From Beroe ovata (Eukaryota > Ctenophora > Nuda > Beroida > Beroidae), in the NCBI GenBank assembly GCA_946803715.1, contig CAMPET010000023.1, positions 307,213 to 323,155 of the forward strand: a stretch of DNA of 15,943 bases, in the 5' to 3' direction. Positions 9,455 through 15,943 of the stretch are shown in pieces. The position numbers and the translations under genes are program-made. Positions within the stretch are counted from its first letter, which is position 1. Every line of letters begins with the position of its first letter. The notes below the pieces were generated by a model that saw nothing but the letters and a program-made list of their open reading frames with translations, searched no databases and was not told the origin of the DNA.

Positions 9455-9800
9455 CTAGTCTGTTTTTCGCGCGCGCTTATAATTCTGTCTCAGCTCTGAC
9501 GATCTGATGCTTGACCGCTGATGCACATGCAAGCTTAAAGCAAAGCCACAAAGCGTGAAACGGCTTGGCGCGTCAGTTAAAGTTTGCGCCGCGCGCGCGA
9601 AACGAAATTCTCGACAGGGTCATCGATCGACAAATCATCAATTAACAAAAAAGATTGAAAGCGCGTGCGCCAAAAACAGAGGTCAAATATAATATAATTA
9701 ATTGACAAATCTGTGCTGTAATCTGTAATCACTGCCGCGAATGGTATCTGTACATTTGCTTTCTGCGAATAGACATGCGCACGATCGAAATATTAGCATT
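9386..9800. promoter_or_regulatory. CpG-rich block, likely shared promoter region
   Basis: CGCG runs cluster here (9386-9410, 9468-9476, 9568-9602, 9660-9670) in otherwise CpG-poor AT-rich DNA. The block lies between the divergent NUDT2 and SLC19-like genes. TTTGCGCC (9583-9590) and GCGCGAAA (9595-9602) form an inverted pair resembling E2F/DP sites (TTTSGCGC). No clear TATA box was seen. The SLC19-like ATG is 1.4 kb away, so a 5'-UTR intron would be needed for that side. Promoter function is inferred from composition and position only. Confidence 0.4.
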
Positions 9801-9894
9801 ATTATCGCATCTTGATGATTATCTCAATATCTCATGCAATTGCAATGTTTAATGTTTATTTATTTATTATTTAATGACTAATGCAATGATAGAT

Positions 9895-9943
9895 TTGCCA
9901 GCAGATGTTATCTGTCCACTGTTTTTGTCCACAGTGGACAGAT
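9895..9943. repeat. Second, degraded palindrome related to the 9356 element
   Basis: A 21-base segment (9904-9924, starting GATGTTATCTGTCCACTG) is identical to 9362-9382 in the first element's arm, and TTGCC (9895-9899) matches that arm's tip. The right half ACAGTGGACAGAT (9931-9943) pairs perfectly with 9910-9922 across an 8-base spacer. The outer right arm has diverged and no target duplication is clear. It is best read as an older or partial copy of the same element family. Confidence 0.65.
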
Positions 9944-11171
9944 TATGATTTAAATGAATAAATTTTAATAAATTCAATCATCTAATAAACTCAAACTGGA
10001 TCATTATTCATTAGGCAACAAAATCAATATGTAATTTATGTTGTACATTTTTTTGTATTTATTTATAAATGTTGTTGGTTAGTCAGTGGTAATGTAATTT
10101 ATTCTATTTATGATCCTTTTTAAAAAATGAGGTTGTGTAATTAATTCAATTTATTTCGAACCAGCCAAGATATCAATAAGCAAAGAATAATCAAATATCA
10201 TTAATCTAGCCTACAAGAGGCATGTCTCTAATTCATTTAAAATGAAATGAAATGAACACTGGTGGTATCATATATATACAGCTTGAACACTTATATGCTT
10301 TCTTGATCATCATGAAAGATAAAATTGCTTAGATGTGCCTTGATGGGGAGATGCACCTGTTTTCTGGTGGTATGAGCATCAGTATATTTCTAGGAGCTCT
10401 CTACAAGGCACAACAGGGAGTATGATGTGTGCGTATTCTTGTGTGTGACATTAATCATGCTGTGAAAGGATATGAATAGAAATAAGTGAATACTATAATA
10501 GTGTAATGTATAGGAGCAGTGATCTTGTACAAAATGTGAGATACTACGTCACATTAAAAATGGATATGATTTGATCATAGCATTGTGAGTATATTGTCTT
10601 CATAATTGTTATATAGTCTCCCCTCCTAACTGAATAATTGCATACCATCTTCTGGCAGAACGTGGAAGAAGGGTCTATATGATGGAAAAAACAGTTTTAT
10701 GGGACTCATGCCGAGCTGTTAATTGTTGTTGAATATCTAGTAACCTCTATATATTAATATTGTTTTACCTCCAGGATCTCAGAATATTTATGGGATATGT
10801 ACTTCAGGGCTACTTGAATATGATTAAAAGGTCACATTCAGTAAGCATTGTGTTTCACTTTTTACTATTTTGTGATGTGTTCATAGATAAGAAATTCTAT
10901 TAGTGAATTCCCTCCTGAAGTATGCATATTGCAATGATTCAATTGGATAACACGTAATGTAACATAACGCCCTCATTAATCAAATCTCCAATGTTCCATG
11001 CTGGCATACTAAAGTATAATAAAAGTCTTTTTATCTGCTATACCAAAAGATGGATCAAGTTTCAGAACTCTGGCTAACAAATATACTAGTGATTTTAAAT
11101 CCGGTACTGCTGTTTGAATATTGTAAGTTTAGCTGAATTTGCCTATTCTGATTCCTGACTCCTGTCACAAC
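9944..11171. other. Gene-free stretch upstream of the SLC19-like gene
   Basis: About 1.2 kb of AT-rich sequence with no coding frame of note. It probably holds 5' UTR, a leader intron or promoter sequence of the SLC19-like gene. No further copy of the 9356 element, RNA gene or sizeable repeat was found by eye. Confidence 0.45.
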
Positions 11172-12647
11172 ATGTTCAAAGCATTGGGAGGCCATCCTAT
11201 TTCATTACTGAGCTCAGACCAAAGCTCAGAGGATGAGATAATGGCCCCCACAAGGAAAAGATTCTCTTACATGGAGTTGGTCAACAGTGGGTCTCTTACC
11301 AGCCAACATTTTCTCACCTTGATCAATGTATGCCTTATCACTTTCATACAATCATTGCAAATGTACCTCCCCTTGTTGCTGACAAAGGACCTAGAAACTG
11401 CAGATATATCACTACTGCTCATTTCTTATCCTCTAGCTAGTTTTCTTGCACCACTCCTAAATGCTCTTCTTATCCGGGTCCCGCTTCATAGAAGAATGTG
11501 TGCTCTTCTTACAACATCATTGTTTTGTCTGTTGATTTCAGTGGCAACCATAGAGAAGTTTCACACAACAGTTACAATGCATTGTCTTGCAGGAGTCTTA
11601 GTCATACCTAAATCGGTGCTCACACAGCTTTGGAGTCATGTGTTTCCCGAGTCTTGGCAAAGGACATGCCGTCTGTTGACATTATTCACACAGGCTGCTG
11701 CCCTATCTGTCGCTCTCGTCCTCCTTGCTGGAAATTACATGCAAGATAATGCTGCATATGCCATTATTTGCACACTCATACTAACACTGGTGACATATGT
11801 TACTTCTGCAATTCTTTCACTGTGGATCATTGATACACCCCTTATGCAACTTAACAACGGCAAATACAGTTGCATCATGGATTCAGTGAGAAAATATTTT
11901 GAAGGACCTAGTATAAGTTCTCTAAGACTTCAAGAAATTGACTTCAGTGATGACTCAGCAACAGGACTTTGGAACCCCACTTATCTTTATAATGAGCATC
12001 AAAATAACAAGAACTTGTGCGTTCTTGGAGTACAAATGTTCATAAGTGGTTTCATCACTATCGTTCTCTCATGCAGTGCAGTGGTGGATTGTAAAAACAT
12101 ATACTGTTTGATGAGAAATGAAGAAAAGAAGGTCCATTTACAATATGTTTGGGTAGGGATTTCATCTCTGCTCAATGTTAACTTCTTGCCCATCGATATA
12201 AGATACCAGCTATCTGTTTCATCTATGATTGGCATCATTGCTCTTTGTTTCCTGTCAGTGAAGCAGTTCTCTTCCCAAATAAGTTCGATTGTATTCTTTT
12301 GTCTTGCTATGGTGTCCTACACCTCTCTTAACAGCACTATCTCCCACATTATCTCTACAGTCTCTCTATCAATTGCTGGCGAGTGCATCATTGGCGTTAT
12401 TTTCAGTGGGGGATTGACGATTGGCAAGCTCACTGTTGATGCAGGGTTACAGTATGCAATCATCACATGCACTGTGCTGATGGGTAGTGCCTTCCTGTCT
12501 GGATTCTTTATCAACTTACCACGTTGTAAGAACGCTATAAGTAACAGAAAGATGCTCGTTGAAATGGATGACCCTATTGCAGAGACATTCGAAATGAAGG
12601 ACAATATCAGCTGCACTGACGAAGAAAGAGAATCCGACTATAATTGA
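11172..12647 (+). CDS. Divergent SLC19-like (folate/thiamine carrier family) membrane protein
   Basis: A 491-residue single-exon polytopic membrane protein. The first ATG (11172, A at -3) is chosen because the open frame begins upstream only at a TTG. A soluble N-terminus of about 45 residues is followed by six hydrophobic segments (about 47-220), a long polar loop (about 221-281), six more (about 282-447) and an acidic C-tail. That 6+6 layout is MFS-like. Family-level similarity to SLC19 rests on an early YLPLLL, then LISYPLASFLAP (about 83-94), WQR (162-164) after the fourth segment, and SYTSLNSTISHIISTVSLS late on, in positions where SLC19 carriers have comparable motifs. SLC19 proteins import folates or thiamine across the plasma membrane. 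The match is distant and substrate residues cannot be judged, so the substrate is unknown; another MFS family is possible. ATTAAA signals at 12680-12692 lie shortly after the stop. Confidence 0.6.
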   Translation: MFKALGGHPISLLSSDQSSEDEIMAPTRKRFSYMELVNSGSLTSQHFLTLINVCLITFIQSLQMYLPLLLTKDLETADISLLLISYPLASFLAPLLNALLIRVPLHRRMCALLTTSLFCLLISVATIEKFHTTVTMHCLAGVLVIPKSVLTQLWSHVFPESWQRTCRLLTLFTQAAALSVALVLLAGNYMQDNAAYAIICTLILTLVTYVTSAILSLWIIDTPLMQLNNGKYSCIMDSVRKYFEGPSISSLRLQEIDFSDDSATGLWNPTYLYNEHQNNKNLCVLGVQMFISGFITIVLSCSAVVDCKNIYCLMRNEEKKVHLQYVWVGISSLLNVNFLPIDIRYQLSVSSMIGIIALCFLSVKQFSSQISSIVFFCLAMVSYTSLNSTISHIISTVSLSIAGECIIGVIFSGGLTIGKLTVDAGLQYAIITCTVLMGSAFLSGFFINLPRCKNAISNRKMLVEMDDPIAETFEMKDNISCTDEERESDYN

Positions 12648-12679
12648 ATTTCACGACCATTATGTTTAACCATGGTAAT

Positions 12680-12692
12680 ATTAAACATTAAA
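12680..12692 (+). terminator. Overlapping candidate poly(A) signals (ATTAAA twice)
   Basis: ATTAAA occurs at 12680-12685 and 12687-12692, 33-40 bases after the SLC19-like stop codon and before the next gene's start. They would separate the two transcripts, or process a shared one. Confidence 0.4.
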
Positions 12693-12840
12693 ATATCAGG
12701 ATTTTCAAGTCATATGAATGATTCTTACAGATTTTTCGTACCTTCTTGTTTTCAATTCACGATTCATTAAGTTATCATACTGTAATGTAGGTATTACTTT
12801 TCAATGGGCTCTGAGGAGCTATTGAAAATTGAGTATCCAT

Positions 12841-12867
12841 TTTTACTTTGATTCTTTGTTAGGTCAG
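12841..12867 (+). promoter_or_regulatory. Splice-acceptor-like site just before the SUCO-like ATG
   Basis: The T-rich tract TTTTACTTTGATTCTTTGTT runs into AG (12861-12862), with a second CAG at 12865-12867, ending 1-6 bases before the ATG at 12869. This is a strong 3' splice site shape. Only 221 bases separate the preceding stop codon from this ATG, so it is either a short leader intron or a trans-splice acceptor in a polycistronic unit. Confidence 0.5.
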
Positions 12868-12868
12868 G

Positions 12869-15301
12869 ATGGTGAAGTCAGCTGTTTACCCTATGTCATA
12901 TTTCATGCTGCTATTAAGTTTCCTGTATATTGCAGTATTCTGCTCCAATCAAGAAGGACCAGAGACAGACGGGGAACCTCCAATTAAACATCCAAAACAT
13001 CAGCCCCAACAGAATGACTTAGAAAATGAAAATGATATAGGTTACTTGCCTGAATCTGACAAAGTTTCAGATGAGAACATTGATGGTGAAGCGAGAAATG
13101 AATTAAATAAGGAAAACCTCCATGGTGGTATAGAAAGCGTAAGTGAAGTGGAAAATATCAAAAAAGGTATTGTAGATCAGGTTTTTGACAGGGAGAAGGA
13201 AGCTGGAAATATAAACTTGAGAACTGAGGAAGCAGCGAAAGAAATTATTTTGAGTGACCAAACTGTGAATAAGAGCAATATTGTGTCTGATGAATCTGGT
13301 CAAGCTAAAACAGAGGATACAGGGTTGCAAGAAAATGATGACACCGAAAAAGAAATACCCTCTTTCAAAGAATACCGAGAGCAGAAAGAAAAGGAAGACA
13401 AAGAGACGGGAAATGAAGAGAAGAGAAAAACCGAATCCACGGATGAGACTGTAGTTGAGAAACCAAAAGGTAAGCTCATACAGAAGAACTACGCTGATAG
13501 TTCCTGTGGTGCTAATATAGTTGAAAAGAAGAACGGTTTCAAAAATTGTGACACTATTCTGAACAACAACAAGGATTTGTATGGCATGATTGCTTGCGAA
13601 GGTAGTATTTGGTTCATTGTTGAACTTTGTGACACGGTTCAAATCCAAGCCATCCAACTTGCCAATCACGAGCTATTTTCATCGTCAATCCGAGAATTCA
13701 AGATATACACCTCTGAGAACTATCCTCCAAAGGAGTGGGCACTCATAGGAACCTTCGAGACAGTGAATAATCGGGATTTGCAGAAATTTGATATCGAAAA
13801 TCATGGAGAGTATAGCAAGTATGTAAAGTTTGAGAAAGTTTCATTCAGGGGCAAAGAACACTTCTGCGTGTTAACAAAATTTGCTGTTATGGGTATAAGC
13901 ATGGTTGATGAGTATGAAGAGCAACAGATGCCTCAAGATGTGGAGATCGATCCGTATGAAAAACCACTAAATGAAATTCCTGAAGAAGTCACTGACAAAA
14001 CTAACGATAAGTCCATTATTGAAGGAGCAAAGGATGCAGTCAAGAACATTGTTGATAGCGCACTGAATGTCTTAGGTGTTTCAACGAATGGAGATAAGAC
14101 AGCACAGTCTGATACCAAGAAAATTAATGCTGGTGAAGCAGCGAATAAATCCGAGGAAAGTGTCCCTCTGCCGCCAACAGAAGAGAGCGTTGTTGCAAAA
14201 ATTGATGAAACAGGCAAAGAAATAAAGGAAGCTCCGGTTAAGGAGACTGGGGAGAAGAGGCTAAAGGGCGAAGTTGCAGAACAGAATGATGTGAGAGATC
14301 ATGATGATGAGAAAAGTAGAAAAGGTGATGCTTCTGTTGCCACGAATATTCCTCAACAAGAGTCTATCATGGAGGGGGTGGATCTTTCTGGTGGTTCTGA
14401 TGAAAAGAATGATCAAGAGGGTAATGTCCATCCAAAATCAGAAAACACTCAATCCGATGCAGATAAGAAGGCAGAGTTGGATGAAACACGAGATGCTCTT
14501 GAAAACTTGGAAAAGCTTGCCGATGAAGCAATCATGAAAACTGCTTCTGGGGATAAGAAAGAAGATCAAGAGAAGGATGGGAAGGGTGTCGTCATGACGA
14601 ATAGCCCGAAGAAGAACTCCATTTTTGTTGATCTCGATAAGAAGATCAGAGATCTCCAAAAGGACCTATCGTTGTCAAATGATTATCTGGAAACTTTATC
14701 CAGCCGGTACAAGAGAGTTGATAACTTGTTCAAGCCCCTGGAAAAGACTCTGTCCACAGTTGATGCTGCAATAGTCGACTTTGAGAAACGGTTGAAGAGT
14801 TTGGAAGGGAAGTTTGAGAAGGTCGATGATGTTGTAGATGCCTACTTGAACCGTATGAATGAACTCAACAACAAGTCAAATACGCTCATTACAACCACTA
14901 ACCTCGCGATTTTCCTGCTTCTGATAATGCTGTGGATCTTTTGGAGGACATCAAACAAAGTGCAGCAAATTCTCGCTCAAGTCACACCAAAGGGTAAACA
15001 GTCGACTTCTGTTTATGAAAAGAGTTGTGCTACAAATGAACCTATTCAGCAACCCCCGAAACGATTGAAATCCAAATCGAAGGACGTTGTATTTAAGAAA
15101 CAGGACAATAACGCCGATCCTATCAAGTCAAGTTTCAGCGATATGAATATTATACCGCATTCGAGATCGCAATTATTTTCGGTGGAAAACAGGAAGACAG
15201 TTGATAACAAAAAGACATTGCAATCAGTTCAGATGGACTTGATCCATCCCCAATCTAAATCCCCGACTCTGAAACGACGGGCATCGAAAGGTGTGCGATG
15301 A
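12869..15301 (+). CDS. SUCO: SUCO/SLP1-like SUN-domain ER membrane protein
   Basis: An 810-residue single-exon protein. A signal-peptide-like segment (about 1-25) leads to a long Glu/Lys/Asp-rich linker, then the SUN (SLP1-type) beta-sandwich at about 207-345. The SUN region shows YADSSCGANIV, GMIACEGSIWFIVELCD, the IQLANHELFSS motif and conserved cysteines. After a second acidic low-complexity linker comes a coiled coil (about 584-668, including SNDYLETLSSRYKR), one transmembrane helix (about 673-692) and a basic tail of about 118 residues. In this family the SUN domain lies in the ER lumen. Yeast Slp1 with Emp65 protects soluble ER proteins, and mouse SUCO (Opt) supports collagen output in bone. 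Human SUCO is longer (1254 residues), mainly in the disordered parts. The ATG has a good context (A at -3, G at +4). Family assignment is firm; cellular role is inferred. Confidence 0.88.
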   Translation: MVKSAVYPMSYFMLLLSFLYIAVFCSNQEGPETDGEPPIKHPKHQPQQNDLENENDIGYLPESDKVSDENIDGEARNELNKENLHGGIESVSEVENIKKGIVDQVFDREKEAGNINLRTEEAAKEIILSDQTVNKSNIVSDESGQAKTEDTGLQENDDTEKEIPSFKEYREQKEKEDKETGNEEKRKTESTDETVVEKPKGKLIQKNYADSSCGANIVEKKNGFKNCDTILNNNKDLYGMIACEGSIWFIVELCDTVQIQAIQLANHELFSSSIREFKIYTSENYPPKEWALIGTFETVNNRDLQKFDIENHGEYSKYVKFEKVSFRGKEHFCVLTKFAVMGISMVDEYEEQQMPQDVEIDPYEKPLNEIPEEVTDKTNDKSIIEGAKDAVKNIVDSALNVLGVSTNGDKTAQSDTKKINAGEAANKSEESVPLPPTEESVVAKIDETGKEIKEAPVKETGEKRLKGEVAEQNDVRDHDDEKSRKGDASVATNIPQQESIMEGVDLSGGSDEKNDQEGNVHPKSENTQSDADKKAELDETRDALENLEKLADEAIMKTASGDKKEDQEKDGKGVVMTNSPKKNSIFVDLDKKIRDLQKDLSLSNDYLETLSSRYKRVDNLFKPLEKTLSTVDAAIVDFEKRLKSLEGKFEKVDDVVDAYLNRMNELNNKSNTLITTTNLAIFLLLIMLWIFWRTSNKVQQILAQVTPKGKQSTSVYEKSCATNEPIQQPPKRLKSKSKDVVFKKQDNNADPIKSSFSDMNIIPHSRSQLFSVENRKTVDNKKTLQSVQMDLIHPQSKSPTLKRRASKGVR

Positions 15302-15665
15302 TTCGTCAGATTCCCGAATATTCATTACCTCAATCATTGCAGGTTTTCTGTAAATTCAATAGAGTATGGATTTACTATCTTGACGTCAACTAAGAGTTAA
15401 TTATTTGAATAGGTTAGTGGTATTACCTTTTTACAAGTCTGTGATTTTTGATCTTATTTCATGTCGATTCGTTGAATATCTTGTGTCTTATAATTATAAA
15501 TGGTGATCTTTCAAGGGGGTTTTAGTCGAATTATTCCCGTGACCCGTTTTGTTTCCCACTCCAACAATATTTTATGTTTAATGTCTATCACAACACTATC
15601 TGCAGTATGTTTTTACAAATAGCTAAATAATTAACCTCTCCCAGATAAGTTATTATGTTCGGAAA
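15302..15665 (+). other. Short intergenic stretch after the SUCO-like gene, ending in an acceptor-like site
   Basis: It holds the SUCO-like 3' UTR. No AATAAA was seen; TATAAA at 15495-15500 is a possible weak poly(A) signal. Near its end TTAACCTCTCCCAG (15631-15644) has a pyrimidine tract and CAG, with CTAAATAAT just before it as a possible branch point. It ends 21 bases before the next ATG and looks like a true 3' splice site. Confidence 0.45.
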
Positions 15666-15865
15666 ATGGCTGATTCTCCTACCTCATCGCTAACGCTGAC
15701 ATTTGAATCTTTGTGTGTTGGTTTCTCTGAGGAGACCACTGAGGCATGTGACACGGGTAAAGACAAGACTAAGAACAGTCTGGATAATGAGAGACGGCTG
15801 CTCACCAGGGGACGCAAGATCAGGCACAATTCAGATTCTGTGTTGTCTATTGACAAGAATAAGGG
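15666..15865 (+). CDS. First coding exon of an unidentified gene (partial)
   Basis: ATG in a strong context (AAAATGG) opens a 67-codon frame. The frame stops at 15867, but GTAGGT at 15866-15871 is a plausible 5' splice donor that would end the exon after 200 coding bases (phase 2), before the in-frame stop. The peptide is polar and Ser/Thr-rich with no membrane segment. RRLLTRGRKIRHNSDSVLS is a basic patch followed by serines, resembling a kinase target or targeting region. I do not recognise the family. The acceptor-like site 21 bases upstream of the ATG supports a real transcript. The rest of the gene would lie beyond the window. If the donor is not used, this is a 67-residue chance frame. 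Confidence 0.45.
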
Positions 15866-15915
15866 GTAGGTAGTGCTTTTCGGTCGTTTTTATGGTGAAC
15901 ACAGGCTTGAAATGA

Positions 15916-15943
15916 GTGTGTGTGTGTGTGTGTGTGTGTGTGT
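15916..15943. repeat. (GT)n microsatellite at window end
   Basis: A perfect GT run of 14 units reaches the last base. It is the complement of the (AC)n run at the start and of nearly the same length. Confidence 0.97.

Noticed and set aside
11139-11171. Extended N-terminus for the SLC19-like protein
   Set aside because: This extension begins at TTG, not a normal animal start; the first ATG is at 11172.
13103-13669. 188-codon minus-strand frame rich in Phe and Leu
   Set aside because: It is the antisense of the Glu/Lys-rich part of the SUCO-like gene; the hydrophobic look is a reverse-complement effect of GAA/AAA codons.
1-15943. CRISPR array, bacterial operon, phage or viral genes
   Set aside because: No regularly spaced repeats and no such proteins. 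Gene content, introns and spacing are those of an animal nuclear genome.

Overview
The window looks like nuclear DNA from an animal, most likely an invertebrate. It carries recognisable metazoan housekeeping genes (spartin, long-chain acyl-CoA synthetase, NUDT2-type Ap4A hydrolase, an SLC19-like carrier, a SUCO/SLP1-type SUN-domain protein). These are separated by AT-rich non-coding stretches of a few hundred bases to about 2 kb, with (AC)n/(GT)n microsatellites, GT-AG introns and Kozak-like starts. No prokaryotic or viral gene was seen. I cannot name the species. The coding regions are notably intron-poor: three proteins of about 490-810 residues are single open exons, and the acyl-CoA synthetase has only one visible intron (165 bp).

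Layout. Positions 1-2280 hold no convincing gene: an (AC)n tract, then unassigned sequence with one degenerate tRNA-SINE-like patch near 1858-1915. Three genes lie on the minus strand: spartin (2281-3882), a long-chain acyl-CoA synthetase (4502-6643, two coding exons) and NUDT2 (8632-9078). A CpG-rich block at about 9386-9800 sits between NUDT2 and the divergent plus-strand genes. It looks like the shared promoter area and contains a compact inverted-repeat element (9356-9446) with perfect 30-bp arms and an 8-bp target-site duplication, plus a related degraded palindrome at 9895-9943. The plus-strand cluster follows: a divergent SLC19-like membrane carrier (11172-12647), a SUCO-like SUN-domain ER protein (12869-15301) and the first coding exon of an unidentified gene (15666-15865). 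The window ends in (GT)n, the complement of the tract at its start, so it is probably a whole contig broken at microsatellites.

How the genes relate. Spartin (lipid-droplet turnover, endosomal trafficking) and the acyl-CoA synthetase (fatty-acid activation at the ER, mitochondria and lipid droplets) are neighbours on one strand and act in adjacent parts of lipid metabolism; whether this is more than chance cannot be told from one window. The plus-strand genes are tightly spaced (221 bp, then 364 bp between coding regions). Several start codons in the window have a splice-acceptor-like sequence within 25 bases upstream, so either 5'-UTR introns or spliced-leader trans-splicing is possible. The two most unusual things here are the inverted-repeat element family in the promoter block and this acceptor-before-ATG pattern.
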